A DNA stretch of 64,000 nt from [Pantoea] beijingensis (GTDB lineage: Bacteria; Pseudomonadota; Gammaproteobacteria; Enterobacterales; Enterobacteriaceae): the NCBI RefSeq assembly GCF_022647505.1, contig NZ_CP071409.1, positions 310,001 through 374,000 on the forward strand, in the 5' to 3' direction. The first letter of the stretch is position 1; every line of letters begins with the position of its first letter. A program made the position numbers and the translations under genes. The notes beneath the pieces were generated by a model. That model worked only from the letters and a program-made list of their open reading frames with translations, did no database searches and was not told the origin of the DNA. Of the stretch, positions 10,031 to 19,928 are shown piece after piece.

Positions 10031-12364
10031 TTAGCGCTTTTTACCGAAGGCCGCGGCCAGCGCATCGCCCATTGCACTGTTACCCGCGTTTGATGCGGCA
10101 GGACGTGGACGTGCTTTACCCTGGGCCGGGCGTTCAGTATGACGAACTGCTGCCGGCTTACCGCCTCCGCTGCGTGACGCATTCTCACCCGGATTTTCAT
10201 CCAGCCGCATGGTCAGCGCGATGCGCTTACGCTGCAAGTCAACTTCCATCACCTTCACTTTGACGATATCGCCTGCCTTGACCACTTTATGTGGGTCATC
10301 GACGAATTTGTCTGACAGTGATGAGATGTGAACCAGGCCATCCTGATGGACGCCAATATCGACAAAAGCGCCAAAGTTGGTGACGTTGGTGACAGAGCCT
10401 TCCAGTATCATGCCCGGCAGCAGGTCGTTCATGGTATCAATGCCGTCGGCAAACTGTGCCGTTTTGAACTCAGGACGCGGATCGCGGCCCGGTTTCTCCA
10501 GCTCTTTAATGATATCGGTCACAGTCGGCACGCCAAAACGTTCATCGGTGAAGTCGACCGCTTTCAGGTTGCGCAGTTCGGATGGATTTCCCATCAGATC
10601 GCTTAGCGCCTGCCGCGTCGCGGAGAGAATACGCTCGACAACCGGGTAGGCTTCCGGGTGCACGGTTGAGGCATCCAGGGGGTTATTGCCGTGGTTGATA
10701 CGCAAGAAGCCAGCACACTGTTCGAAGGCTTTCGGACCCAGGCGGCTCACTTTCAGCAGCTGCTGTCGGTCCTGAAAGCGGCCATTCTCATCGCGCCAAC
10801 TGACAATATTTTGCGCCATCATCTTAGTCAAACCAGCGACGCGCATCAGCAATGCCACAGAGGCGGTATTCAGATCCACGCCAACGCCGTTTACGCAATC
10901 CTCGACGACCGCATCCAGCTTTTTCGCCAGCTGATTTTGGCTGACGTCGTGCTGATACTGGCCAACCCCGATAGATTTTGGATCGATCTTCACCAGTTCG
11001 GCCAGCGGATCCTGCAGGCGACGAGCGATAGAGACTGCACCGCGCAGTGAAACATCAAGATCGGGGAACTCCAGCGCAGCCAGTTCTGACGCCGAATAGA
11101 CAGATGCCCCTGCCTCGCTGACGATCACTTTCTGGCCCTGAACTTGCGGGAACTGTTTCTGCACCTCAAGGTAAAAACGCTCGGTTTCACGTGAGGCGGT
11201 GCCATTGCCGATAGCAACCAGTTCGACCTGATGTTTAGTGCAGAGTGCAGCGACCGCTGCGGCGGCTTTTGCTGCCTGGCCGGTATGCGGGTAAATCGTA
11301 TCAGTAGCCACCAGTTTACCGGTGGCATCCACCACGGCGACTTTGACACCGGTACGCAAGCCAGGATCAAGCCCCATAGTGGCACGCATCCCCGCAGGTG
11401 CGGCCATCAGCAGATCGTGCAGGTTACGGGCGAAAACGTTGATCGCCTCATCTTCTGCGCGTTCACGCACGCTGCCCATTAATTCCGTTTCGAGGTGCAG
11501 CAGCACCTTAATACGCCAGGTCCAGCTCACCACCGCTTTACGCCAGCTATCTGCCGGAGCATTGTTCAGGCGCAATTGCAGATGATCGATGATGATCTGC
11601 TCGCCGTGACTTTCACGCGGCGGCTCATCAAATTGGGGATCGGCGTTCAGCGCCAGTTGCAGCACGCCTTCATTGCGGCCCCGGAACATCGCCAGGGCAC
11701 GGTGTGAGGGAACGGTTGCCAGGGCTTCATGATGATCGAAGTAATCGCGGAACTTCGCGCCTTCTTCCTCTTTCCCTTCAATGACACGGGACACCAGATG
11801 CGCGTTTTTCCACAGGTAATCGCGTACCTTCGCCAGCAGCGCGGCATCTTCGGCAAAACGTTCCATCAGGATGTAGCGGGCGCCATCGAGCGCGGCTTTC
11901 ACATCCGCAACGCCTTTGTCAGCGTCAACGTATCCGGCTGCCAGGGTTTCGGGATCGTGTGAGGGCTGTTGCCACAACGTGTCTGCCAGCGGCTCCAGGC
12001 CGGCTTCGATAGCGATCTGGCCGCGCGTGCGGCGCTTAGGTTTATAGGGGAGATAGAGATCTTCAAGTTCGGTTTTACTCATCGTACCGTTAATGGCGGC
12101 AGCGAGTTCATCGGTGAGTTTCCCCTGTTCGCCAATGGATTTCAGAATCGATTGACGTCGTTCTTCCAGCTCACGCAGGTAGCCAAGGCGTGTTTCCAGC
12201 AGGCGTAGCTGCGTGTCATCCAAACCCCCGGTCACTTCCTTACGATAACGTGCGATAAACGGCACGGTATTTCCTTCATCCAACAGACGGACGGCGGCTT
12301 CAACTTGTTCGGCCCGCGCCTGAAGTTCACTCGCAATAATGCGGCTCAGCGAATCATTCATCAT
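10031..12364 (-). CDS. tex: RNA-binding transcription accessory protein Tex
   Basis: Cytoplasmic nucleic-acid-binding protein related to eukaryotic Spt6, thought to act on transcription complexes. 777 residues, close to E. coli. In order: N-terminal helical Tex domain (1-190), YqgF/RNase H-like domain with [17 protein letters not shown] (about 330), helix-hairpin-helix region ([21 protein letters not shown], about 500) and a C-terminal S1 domain ([21 protein letters not shown], about 655-725), then a low-complexity Arg/Ala/Pro tail. In E. coli it follows greB directly; here more than 7 kb of accessory DNA separates them, so tex needs its own promoter in 12365-12688. Confidence 0.97.
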   Translation of the reverse strand: MMNDSLSRIIASELQARAEQVEAAVRLLDEGNTVPFIARYRKEVTGGLDDTQLRLLETRLGYLRELEERRQSILKSIGEQGKLTDELAAAINGTMSKTELEDLYLPYKPKRRTRGQIAIEAGLEPLADTLWQQPSHDPETLAAGYVDADKGVADVKAALDGARYILMERFAEDAALLAKVRDYLWKNAHLVSRVIEGKEEEGAKFRDYFDHHEALATVPSHRALAMFRGRNEGVLQLALNADPQFDEPPRESHGEQIIIDHLQLRLNNAPADSWRKAVVSWTWRIKVLLHLETELMGSVRERAEDEAINVFARNLHDLLMAAPAGMRATMGLDPGLRTGVKVAVVDATGKLVATDTIYPHTGQAAKAAAAVAALCTKHQVELVAIGNGTASRETERFYLEVQKQFPQVQGQKVIVSEAGASVYSASELAALEFPDLDVSLRGAVSIARRLQDPLAELVKIDPKSIGVGQYQHDVSQNQLAKKLDAVVEDCVNGVGVDLNTASVALLMRVAGLTKMMAQNIVSWRDENGRFQDRQQLLKVSRLGPKAFEQCAGFLRINHGNNPLDASTVHPEAYPVVERILSATRQALSDLMGNPSELRNLKAVDFTDERFGVPTVTDIIKELEKPGRDPRPEFKTAQFADGIDTMNDLLPGMILEGSVTNVTNFGAFVDIGVHQDGLVHISSLSDKFVDDPHKVVKAGDIVKVKVMEVDLQRKRIALTMRLDENPGENASRSGGGKPAAVRHTERPAQGKARPRPAASNAGNSAMGDALAAAFGKKR

Positions 12365-12688
12365 CGGTTCACTATCTTGCTATGCAGGGTTGAGAAATAG
12401 GGGATAGTTATACGGATTGAGGGGATAAATTGCCAGCGGAGCTGGGCGCTTTGAGGGATATTCCGAAAGTGTCGCTGTCCTGGGTCAAGAATATTGAGGC
12501 TCCAGTTGAGGATTTTATACCCGACAGGCCTGCAATGACGCGAAACAGGGCTTGGTATCCTGCGCGCTTAGCATAAAAGCTTCGTCATGAGCACTCTTTT
12601 ATTGATGTTCACGCTGCTACCGGCAGTGTAAGTAAAGTGCCAGAAATCGGCATCTGCTGATAATTTAAAACGTTACTTATATGCAGGA
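12365..12688. other. Intergenic gap between tex and the ankyrin gene
   Basis: 324 bases with no supported gene. It must hold the tex promoter and the end of the ankyrin transcript, but I see no convincing consensus promoter or strong hairpin. Confidence 0.6.
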
Positions 12689-13840
12689 CTAGATTTTCCA
12701 TTTTTTTATCTTAGCCAACAGAGACGAATCCTGTTTTAGCATCTGTGATATCGCTGGATTTTTATAGTGTTTAGCTACATCTCGCGCGGTCTCGCCTTGT
12801 CGATTCTTTATATTCAAATTGATATCGGGATGCCTGAGCAGCAGTTCAATGCCCTTGCTGTTACCTGATTTGGCACAGATGTGTAGTGCAGTATTTCCTT
12901 TGTGATTATCCTGCAAATTGACGTCAATGTTTGGATATTTCAGTAGCATTTCCATCGCTTTCATATCCGGCTGATATACCGTGACTTGATGCTGATTATG
13001 AACGAAGGGCATGGGGCGATATCGGCTGGTCATATGTAAGGGTGATAGCCCTTCTGCGTTCTTAAGATTAGGGTTGAGGCGGGTGTCGCTGAGTAAACTC
13101 TGGGCTAAATGACGTCTCGGGGGCTGATCGCGCAGCAAGAGATGCAGCGGAGCATTGCCCGCCTGATCGGTTTTATTGACATCAATGTTGGGTGACGTGA
13201 GCAGTATATTGACCATTTTCTCATCATCATACTGAATAGCGCGTCCAAGTGGCGGCAGCTGCAGCTGGTGGCCATTTATTTGGGTGTTATTGATATCCAC
13301 GCCAGTATGCTGAATCAGAATGGGGACTATCTCATACTTCCTGCTTTCGATAGCAGAATTGAGCATGCTGGTCCCCTCACTGTGTAGCAGATTTGGATCC
13401 GCACTCAGGGCTTTGTTAAGCATGATAGGAAATAAGGATGATTGATGGTGCAGCAGACCCTGGGTCAGGTTCTCAAGTGTGGGTACCGCGCCAGGATAGG
13501 ACGCCAGCATGTTGACGATGTTCTCTCGCGAGCTTGAGATCGCACATGCCCAGGCATTATGCATCCGATGTTGGAAAGACGTCGGTTGGTTGATCAAATT
13601 CGGATGAATGCGACTGGAAAGAATAAAGCGTATGGTGGTTTCATCGCGTTCATAAACCGCTTTTAATAACTGTTGCTGTTTGTGGGCGTCGGGGAAAGAG
13701 CTAAAGGTGTAAAGAGCATGTGTGCGATGGTGCTTACCTGTTGCTGACATCGCGGCCAGTGATTTTGCGTCATCTTTCAGATTTGATAACACGCCGTGCA
13801 TCAGTTCGTTCGGTAGTTGGCTGTATTTTTGAACTTGCAT
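12689..13840 (-). CDS. F-box-like/ankyrin-repeat protein, probable HrpL-dependent type III effector
   Basis: From the ATG at 13840 the product has 383 residues. Residues 7-40 resemble a eukaryotic F-box (LPNELMHGVLSNL, then D-x3-SLAAMS-x4-H), the module that binds Skp1 in SCF ubiquitin ligases. About residues 55-375 form helix pairs of ankyrin type; the clearest repeats are GNAPLHLLL, GLSPLHM, GNTALHICAKSGN and GETARDVAKHY, each preceded by xPDIxxNxKN-like turns. The C-terminus is basic (LAKIKKWKI). No signal peptide or membrane segment. GCGAGG precedes 13840, whereas the upstream ATG at 13882 lacks a ribosome site. A consensus hrp box lies 65 bases upstream, so I infer delivery into host cells by a Hrp type III system. 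An accessory gene at the tex-greB break. Catalytic residues: none seen. Alternative: a bacterial ankyrin protein unrelated to secretion. Confidence 0.8.
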   Translation of the reverse strand: MQVQKYSQLPNELMHGVLSNLKDDAKSLAAMSATGKHHRTHALYTFSSFPDAHKQQQLLKAVYERDETTIRFILSSRIHPNLINQPTSFQHRMHNAWACAISSSRENIVNMLASYPGAVPTLENLTQGLLHHQSSLFPIMLNKALSADPNLLHSEGTSMLNSAIESRKYEIVPILIQHTGVDINNTQINGHQLQLPPLGRAIQYDDEKMVNILLTSPNIDVNKTDQAGNAPLHLLLRDQPPRRHLAQSLLSDTRLNPNLKNAEGLSPLHMTSRYRPMPFVHNQHQVTVYQPDMKAMEMLLKYPNIDVNLQDNHKGNTALHICAKSGNSKGIELLLRHPDINLNIKNRQGETARDVAKHYKNPAISQMLKQDSSLLAKIKKWKI

Positions 13841-13905
13841 TCTGCCTCGCTTAGATCGGACGGTGATAACAAATAAAACCATACTACATATATGGGTTAT
13901 TAAAA

Positions 13906-13933
13906 TAAGTGGGCACTAAGCGGATTCGGTTCC
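13906..13933 (-). promoter_or_regulatory. hrp box (HrpL sigma-factor promoter)
   Basis: On the minus strand the site reads GGAACC, 15 bases, CCACTTA, an exact match to the published hrp box GGAACC-N15/16-CCACNNA used by the ECF sigma factor HrpL of plant-associated bacteria. It points toward the F-box/ankyrin gene and ends 65 bases before its ATG. The remainder of 13841-14209 is AT-rich and has no convincing gene. Confidence 0.85.
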
Positions 13934-14209
13934 TGAAATAGCGTAAATTATTGCCACTTGAGGCTGAACCGAAGGGATAAACTCGATGAACAGGGGGGAT
14001 ATGCGGGCTATGGATAACGCATATAATCTGGAGGTGACGTGCCGTTGATTTGGATTGTTTACCACGTCCGTGATTAAGTGCACTGCAATCATTTTTAGGA
14101 ATGAAATGCTATAACTCATATCTTTTGGTTGTTAGACATTAAAAAGTGTTAACCCTATTCTTTGTCATGTTTTGTAAGTTTTTGAGAAAATTTCGAAGAG
14201 GGACTTCCT

Positions 14210-15913
14210 TTGGCAAGGCTATTCAATGGTTTACCCGCCCAGACTTTGCGTTACTCCACACTGTTAAAAACCGCGATTTTTAGCGGAGCTGTGCTCTTTT
14301 CCTCACTTTCCGCTGCGGAAGACGTATTAAAAGATGGCATCACGCCTGCCACCGATGCCAGCCAGATTCCGGCCGCGGCGAAGCTGCGCAAAGACACGGT
14401 AATAGCAGGAATATCTGAACCCCAGGGGATTTTTAACCCTTACTTTTTTGTCAACGGATGGGATGAAAACGTCACCAACGTTATTTTCTCGCGTCTGATC
14501 GACTGGGACAGCCAGGGAAAACTGGTGCCCGGACTGGCTGAGAGTTGGAAGGTCACCCCGGATGGAAAAACCTACATCATTAAGCTGCGCCCAAATTTAA
14601 CCTTTAGCGATGGTTCACCGCTGACGGCAGAAGACGTCGCCTTTACGCTGACGGTGCTCTATGACCCACAATATGACGGTGATACCGATATTAGCCTCGC
14701 CAACATCGCGGGTGGATCGGACTATAAAGCCGGTAAAGCGGATAGCGTCAGTGGCCTGAAAGTGATCGATCCATTAACGTTGCAGGTGACCACTACGCAG
14801 CCTGGCGCGACCACGTTGCAGAAAATTGGCGGCCCTGTGCTGTCGAAAGCGTATTACGGTAAGGGCTATCAGCGCGGTAAACTAGACTACCTGCGTACAC
14901 TCCACGGTAAGCCGCTGGGTAATGGGCCGTACGTTTATGATAAATATATCCCGGGCCAGGAAATTCGCTTCCATGCGAACACACATTTCTATCGGGGCAC
15001 ACCGGCGACGCCGCGTTTTATTTATCGGGTGACCAATCCGTCGACCAATTTCCAGCTGTTCCAGACCGGTGATACCGATTACGACGCCTTTACCTCACGT
15101 CCGGACGATATCGAACAGCTTAAGCTGCTGGGCTTTGCCAATATCAATCTGTATGGCTCAAGCGACTACAGCCGGGTTGAATTCAACCTGAAGCGTCCGG
15201 TGCTGCAGGATGTTAAGGTTCGTCAGGCGCTGATTTACGGTCTGGATCGCCAAAAGCTGATCGATGTGGTTTATCAGGGCTATGGCAGCGTGGCGGTGGA
15301 ACCTATCGCCCCCATCTCCTGGGCTTACAATACGCAAAACGTCAATCCGTACCATTACGATCAGGCGCAGGCGAAAAAATTGCTGGATGAAGCGGGCTGG
15401 AAAGTGGGGCCGGATGGTATTCGCGTTAAAGACGGAAAGCGTCTGGAACTGAGCCTGTTGGTGAGTAAAAAAGTGCTGAATGACGCATTGATCCCGATTG
15501 CCAAAGAGAACTATCAGCAAATCGGTATCCTGCTGAAACCCCAAGTTATTGATTTTAATGCGTTGATGTCACAGCGTAAAGCGGGCAATTACGATTTGGC
15601 CTCTTTCAGTACCAGCACGTTAAACGATCCACATGATGGCGTCTGGGACTATTACAGCACAGAAGCAGACGTACAGGGTTATCATAACGCAGAGGTGGAT
15701 AAACTCATCAATGCCGGTAACGCAACGCTGGATATTGAAAAACGTAAGCCGATTTATCATCAGCTGTATCAGATACTGGCTGACGATCCACCGGCGATCC
15801 TGTTAGGTTACCGTAAAATCCTTTCCGCCAGCAGCGCCCGCGTGACCGGCTTTAAACCGGATATTTATAACGGACTGACTGGTAGTTTGCCGGATGTGAA
15901 AATCGTCAAGTAA
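14210..15913 (+). CDS. Peptide ABC transporter, periplasmic substrate-binding protein
   Basis: Family 5 solute-binding protein (DppA/OppA type), 567 residues. An export signal spans about residues 14-36 (LRYSTLLKTAIFSGAVLFSSLSA, then AED). The mature part shows the family hallmarks: LIDWDSQGKLVPGLAESWKVTPDGKTY, FSDGSPLTAEDVAFTL and VRQALIYGLDRQKLID. The start is TTG at 14210: GAGGGA ends 6 bases before it and no in-frame ATG occurs anywhere in the N-terminal half. It leads a five-gene importer. Substrate is probably a peptide, but family 5 proteins also bind nickel, sugars or opines. Confidence 0.93.
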   Translation: MARLFNGLPAQTLRYSTLLKTAIFSGAVLFSSLSAAEDVLKDGITPATDASQIPAAAKLRKDTVIAGISEPQGIFNPYFFVNGWDENVTNVIFSRLIDWDSQGKLVPGLAESWKVTPDGKTYIIKLRPNLTFSDGSPLTAEDVAFTLTVLYDPQYDGDTDISLANIAGGSDYKAGKADSVSGLKVIDPLTLQVTTTQPGATTLQKIGGPVLSKAYYGKGYQRGKLDYLRTLHGKPLGNGPYVYDKYIPGQEIRFHANTHFYRGTPATPRFIYRVTNPSTNFQLFQTGDTDYDAFTSRPDDIEQLKLLGFANINLYGSSDYSRVEFNLKRPVLQDVKVRQALIYGLDRQKLIDVVYQGYGSVAVEPIAPISWAYNTQNVNPYHYDQAQAKKLLDEAGWKVGPDGIRVKDGKRLELSLLVSKKVLNDALIPIAKENYQQIGILLKPQVIDFNALMSQRKAGNYDLASFSTSTLNDPHDGVWDYYSTEADVQGYHNAEVDKLINAGNATLDIEKRKPIYHQLYQILADDPPAILLGYRKILSASSARVTGFKPDIYNGLTGSLPDVKIVK

Positions 15914-15940
15914 TTCAAATTGATGATGTGAATGACCCAA

Positions 15941-15976
15941 CACAGCCACCGCATGGTTATCCGTGCGGTGGCTGTG
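15941..15976 (+). promoter_or_regulatory. Intercistronic mRNA hairpin
   Basis: Perfect 13-bp stem CACAGCCACCGCA/TGCGGTGGCTGTG with a 10-base loop, between the binding-protein and first permease genes. No T-tract follows. Such hairpins commonly protect the upstream binding-protein message and reduce expression of the membrane genes. Confidence 0.75.
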
Positions 15977-15990
15977 AGCGTGAGAAAGCT

Positions 15991-16950
15991 ATGAGAAATT
16001 TCATTCTGCGGCGTTTGCTGCAAACCATACCGATGCTGTTCCTCGCCTCACTGATTATCTTCATGCTGTTTGCCAAAACGCCCGGTGACTTTATTGATGG
16101 AAATATCACGCTGACCGCGCAGCGAGCGGCTGAATTAAAGGCGCTATACGGCCTCGATCAGCCACTATTAAGCCGTTATCTGCACTGGCTGGGGCAACTG
16201 CTGCGTGGCGATTTAGGTTTTTCGCTGCAGTACCAAATTCCCGTGAGCCAGTTACTGAATCAGTATATCTGGAACTCTTTTTTGTTAGCGCTGGTGGCAC
16301 TGGTGTTTTACTGGGGTATTGCGCTGACGATAGGCGTCGTGACCGCGCTAAAGCCGGGATCGCTGTTTGATCATCTGGTCAGCGTTATCATCTTTGCCGC
16401 AATGTCCTTCCCCACTTTTTTTCTCTGTTTGCTGCTGATCAAATGGTTTGCCGTTGACCTGCACTGGCTACCGGTTGGCGGCATGACCAATATCGGCAGT
16501 GACGTCACCGGTTGGGCGTGGGTGACCCAGGTTGCCGCCCATCTGGTACTGCCGGTGCTGGCGCTGGTGATGCTGCAGGCGGGCAGCCTGACGCGCTATT
16601 TTCGTGCCAGCATGCTGGATGTGGTGAAGATGGACTTCATCCGCACCGCGCGCGCCAAAGGGCTGCGTGAGGGAACGGTCATCATGAAGCATGCGCTGCG
16701 TAATGCGCTGTTGCCGATTATCACCTTGCTGGGTTTTGAATTGCCGGGACTGTTCTCCGGGGCGCTGATCACCGAAAAAGTGTTTAACTGGCCGGGTGCC
16801 GGGCATATCCATATCGATTCACTGGCGGCGCGCGATTATCCGGTACTGATGGGCTTTACGCTGTTTCTGGCAGTGCTGACAATTTTAGGTAACCTGATCG
16901 CCGATGTGCTGTACGCCTGGGCCGATCCACGTATTCGGGTGAGGGCATAA
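15991..16950 (+). CDS. Peptide ABC transporter permease (DppB type)
   Basis: First inner-membrane subunit, 319 residues from the ATG at 15991 (MRNFILRRLLQTIP, the usual DppB-type start). An in-frame GTG at 15928 would include the intercistronic hairpin and is unlikely. About six hydrophobic segments; the EAA loop that docks on the ATPase is DFIRTARAKGLREGTVIMKHALRNALLP (about residues 212-239). Typical DPRIRVR C-terminus. Its stop overlaps the next start (TAATG at 16948-16952), implying translational coupling. Confidence 0.94.
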   Translation: MRNFILRRLLQTIPMLFLASLIIFMLFAKTPGDFIDGNITLTAQRAAELKALYGLDQPLLSRYLHWLGQLLRGDLGFSLQYQIPVSQLLNQYIWNSFLLALVALVFYWGIALTIGVVTALKPGSLFDHLVSVIIFAAMSFPTFFLCLLLIKWFAVDLHWLPVGGMTNIGSDVTGWAWVTQVAAHLVLPVLALVMLQAGSLTRYFRASMLDVVKMDFIRTARAKGLREGTVIMKHALRNALLPIITLLGFELPGLFSGALITEKVFNWPGAGHIHIDSLAARDYPVLMGFTLFLAVLTILGNLIADVLYAWADPRIRVRA

Positions 16951-17894
16951 TGTTCGGTTCACTGTTTTCCACGCGACGCCTGCGTAAGGCGGAGATCCCG
17001 GTGTTATCGCAGGTGACGCCTTCGCCTTTGCGTCAGGCCTGGCGTGCGCTGCGGCGCAACCGGCTGGCAATGTTCTGTATGATTCTGTTGGTGGTCATGG
17101 CGCTGTGGTGCGTGCTGGGGCCGCTGTGGTCGCCGTGGGGTGACGATGCTACCGATGCCCTGATGATTAACAAGCCGCCGAGTGCGCAGCACTGGCTGGG
17201 AACAGATTTTCTTGGCCGTGATGTCTATACGCGCCTGCTGATGGCCGGGCGTATTTCGCTGATTGTTGGCCTGCTGACCATGCTGCTTTCCGTCACACTC
17301 GGCTATCTGCTGGGCGCGATATCCGGCTACGTTGGCGGTCTGACCGATAAGCTGATTATGCGTTTTGCTGACCTGGTGATGACAATACCGAGCCTGCCAT
17401 TACTGATTGTGATGGGCGCAATGCTCTCTGAACTGGATTTCTCGCCTGATTCCCGCGTTTACATGGTGGTGGTGATGCTTAGCCTGCTGGAGTGGCCGAA
17501 GCTGGCACGGCTGGTACGCGGACAAATTCTCTCACTGCGGGAGCGTGATTTTATGCTGGCGACGCGCGTGCTGGGCCTGTCGGCACGGCGGCGGTTGTTG
17601 GGGCATCTGTTACCGAACACCATCCCGGTTCTGGTGGTGATGGCGACGATGGCGGTAGCCAACGCGATTCTGAGCGAATCGGCGTTAAGTTATCTGGGGT
17701 TGGGCGTGGTTCCGCCGACGCCATCGTGGGGAAATATGATGGATGCGGCGAACAGCCTGATTGATTTTCAGCGCCGCCCCTGGCTGTGGATGCCGCCGGG
17801 TGTGGCTATTTTTATTACCGTGATTGCGATTAACGTGCTGGGTGATGGCCTGCGTGATGCGCTGGATCCGCGTATGACAAGGAGTAAGCGATGA
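16950..17894 (+). CDS. Peptide ABC transporter permease (DppC type)
   Basis: Second inner-membrane subunit, 314 residues. It has the DppC/OppC N-terminal pattern WRALRRNRLAMFCMILL, the segment HWLGTDFLGRDVYTRLLMAGRISL, and the EAA loop DFMLATRVLGLSARRRLLGHLLPN. The C-terminal DGLRDALDPRM is characteristic of the family. About six membrane helices. It overlaps the upstream permease by one base and the downstream ATPase by four (ATGA). Confidence 0.95.
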   Translation: MFGSLFSTRRLRKAEIPVLSQVTPSPLRQAWRALRRNRLAMFCMILLVVMALWCVLGPLWSPWGDDATDALMINKPPSAQHWLGTDFLGRDVYTRLLMAGRISLIVGLLTMLLSVTLGYLLGAISGYVGGLTDKLIMRFADLVMTIPSLPLLIVMGAMLSELDFSPDSRVYMVVVMLSLLEWPKLARLVRGQILSLRERDFMLATRVLGLSARRRLLGHLLPNTIPVLVVMATMAVANAILSESALSYLGLGVVPPTPSWGNMMDAANSLIDFQRRPWLWMPPGVAIFITVIAINVLGDGLRDALDPRMTRSKR

Positions 17895-18886
17895 CGGAAC
17901 CGTTGATTCAGTTTGACCGGCTGTCCGTTTCATTTGCCGGCGAACAGCAGCGAGTGCGTGCTGTTCAGGATGTCTCGTTTGCAATACGCGCCGGGCAAAC
18001 CGTGGGCATTGTCGGTGAGTCGGGCTGTGGGAAAAGCGTCACGGCGATGTCGCTAATGGGACTGCTGCCTCCGCAGGCGGCACGCATTGATGGCGGCGAG
18101 ATCCGCTTCCAGGGTAACGATCTGCTGAAGCTTAAGACCTCAAAAATGGCCGACCTGCGCGGCAGCCAGCTGGCGATGATTTTTCAGGAACCGATGTCGG
18201 CACTCAATCCGGTATTAACCATTGGTGAACAACTGGTTGAGCCGCTAATTCGCCATCGCGGAGAGTCACCGAAGCAGGCCTGGCAACATGCCACGCAACG
18301 GATTACCGAAGTTGGGCTGGCGCGTGCAGAGAGCCTGATGCGCAGCTATCCGCACCAGCTTTCCGGTGGCATGCTTCAACGTATTATGATTGCGATGGCG
18401 TTGAGCTGCCGGCCCCAGTTGTTGATTGCCGATGAACCCACCACCGCGCTGGACGTGACGGTGCAGGCGCAGATCCTACGGCTCCTGCGCGATCAGGCGC
18501 GCCAGCATCAGATGGCGCTGCTGCTGATCACCCATGATCTGGGGGTTATTGCCCAGATGGCGGAGTACGTGGTGGTAATGTATGCCGGCAGAATTGTTGA
18601 GCAAGGTGCAACCGCGGAGGTACTGCATCATCCACTTCATCCTTACACGCGCGGGTTGATTGCTTCGCGTCCGGTGCCGGGTGAACGCCGTCGTCGGCTC
18701 TATTCGATTCCCGGCCAAGTCCCGGATTTGGCTGAATTGCCGCCATGGTGCGCGTTTTTTGATCGTTGTGAGCGGGCAACGGAACGCTGTCGGCAGGGGA
18801 TACCTGTGCTGAGCGGCGAAGTTCACCAGGCCGCCTGTTTTTACAGCGGTATCGATCTGCCCGCACAGGGCAGAGCAGCAGGGTAA
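17891..18886 (+). CDS. Peptide ABC transporter ATP-binding protein (DppD type)
   Basis: Cytoplasmic ATPase subunit, 331 residues: Walker A GESGCGKS (about residue 43), Q-loop [10 protein letters not shown], signature LSGGM, Walker [13 protein letters not shown] and switch His in LITHDLGV. The C-terminal oligopeptide-transporter extension ([10 protein letters not shown]...) carries four cysteines (CAFFDRC, RC, AAC), similar to those that bind an Fe-S cluster in characterised DppD proteins; that role is inferred here. It overlaps both neighbours (ATGA and TAATG). Confidence 0.95.
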   Translation: MTEPLIQFDRLSVSFAGEQQRVRAVQDVSFAIRAGQTVGIVGESGCGKSVTAMSLMGLLPPQAARIDGGEIRFQGNDLLKLKTSKMADLRGSQLAMIFQEPMSALNPVLTIGEQLVEPLIRHRGESPKQAWQHATQRITEVGLARAESLMRSYPHQLSGGMLQRIMIAMALSCRPQLLIADEPTTALDVTVQAQILRLLRDQARQHQMALLLITHDLGVIAQMAEYVVVMYAGRIVEQGATAEVLHHPLHPYTRGLIASRPVPGERRRRLYSIPGQVPDLAELPPWCAFFDRCERATERCRQGIPVLSGEVHQAACFYSGIDLPAQGRAAG

Positions 18887-19857
18887 TGGCGATGAAGACA
18901 GAGAACGTAATTGAAGTAACCGACCTGAAAAAATACTTCCCGCTAAGTGACGGTCTGTTCGGGCAGCAGACCGGTGAACTGCGGGCAGTGGACGGCGTAA
19001 GTTTTACGATCCGTAAAGGCACTATTTTTGGCCTCGTCGGTGAGTCGGGGAGCGGTAAAACCACCGTCGGGCGTACCCTGCTGGGGCTTTATGAGAAAAC
19101 CTCTGGCAGCGTGAAGTTCCGTGGTCAGGACCTCGATCACCTGGATGCGAAAGCGTTAAAGGCGCTGAGGCCGAAAATTCAGTTGGTGTTTCAGGATCCC
19201 TACAGTTCGCTCAACCCACGCCTGCGCGTCGGGGATGCCATTGGTGAAGCGATGCTGGAACATCGGCTCTGCACGCGGGCTGAGCTGCGGAATAAAGTGA
19301 ATGAGGTGATGAAGATCTGTGGGCTGTCACCGCAGCACTATAATCGTTTTCCTCATGAGTTTTCCGGTGGTCAGCGCCAGCGTATTGGTATTGCACGTGC
19401 GCTGATTCTACAACCGGATTTTATCGTGGCCGATGAACCGATCTCTGCGCTGGACGTCTCCATTCAGGCGCAGATTATTAATCTCTTCTCCGACCTTCGT
19501 GACGAACGCGGCGTGACTTTTCTGTTTATCTCACACGATCTCGGCGTGGTGGAACATCTGTGTGATGACATTGCTGTGATGTACCTCGGTCAACTGGTGG
19601 AAACGGCGAGTCGTGATGCGCTGTTCCGTCAGCCGCTACATCCTTATACTCAGGCGTTGCTGGCGGCAGTGCCAACGCTTGATCCCGCCAGTGAACCGGT
19701 GGTGAGCGTGCAGGGCGAAATCCCCGACCCGAGCCGGCCACCTGCCGGGTGCCGCTTCTCCAGCCGCTGTCCGCTGGCGACGGCGCGTTGCCGCAGTGAG
19801 GTGCCGTTGCTGCGCGAGAAAGAAAGCGGACATTGGGTTGCCTGCCATTTGGTGTAA
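18886..19857 (+). CDS. Peptide ABC transporter ATP-binding protein (DppF type)
   Basis: Second ATPase subunit, 323 residues: Walker A GESGSGKT, Q-loop FQDPYSSLNPR, signature FSGGQRQR, Walker B FIVADEPISALD and switch His in FISHDLGV. The C-terminal extension LHPYTQALLAAVP and cysteine motif CRFSSRC are as expected. The ATG overlaps the stop of the preceding gene; a second ATG two codons later is equally possible. Last gene of the importer. Together the five genes form a complete DppABCDF-type system of uncertain specificity, inserted between tex and greB. Confidence 0.95.
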   Translation: MAMKTENVIEVTDLKKYFPLSDGLFGQQTGELRAVDGVSFTIRKGTIFGLVGESGSGKTTVGRTLLGLYEKTSGSVKFRGQDLDHLDAKALKALRPKIQLVFQDPYSSLNPRLRVGDAIGEAMLEHRLCTRAELRNKVNEVMKICGLSPQHYNRFPHEFSGGQRQRIGIARALILQPDFIVADEPISALDVSIQAQIINLFSDLRDERGVTFLFISHDLGVVEHLCDDIAVMYLGQLVETASRDALFRQPLHPYTQALLAAVPTLDPASEPVVSVQGEIPDPSRPPAGCRFSSRCPLATARCRSEVPLLREKESGHWVACHLV

Positions 19858-19889
19858 AGAGCATTTAGCGGATTTGATATTGCCTGCGG

Positions 19890-19921
19890 TTCGGCCATAT
19901 AGCGGGGTTGCTGTGGCCGAA
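19890..19921. terminator. Possible terminator between importer operon and greB
   Basis: 8-bp stem TTCGGCCA/TGGCCGAA around a 16-base loop, between converging genes. The long loop and the lack of a T-tract keep this tentative. Confidence 0.35.
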
Positions 19922-19928
19922 TCGCGAG

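Noticed and set aside
13916..14119. Small minus-strand ORF (67 residues) upstream of the ankyrin gene
   Set aside because: It overlaps the hrp box, has no ribosome site or recognisable features and sits in AT-rich intergenic DNA.
15928..15990. GTG start adding 21 residues to the first permease
   Set aside because: The extension encodes the intercistronic hairpin and does not resemble DppB-type N-termini.
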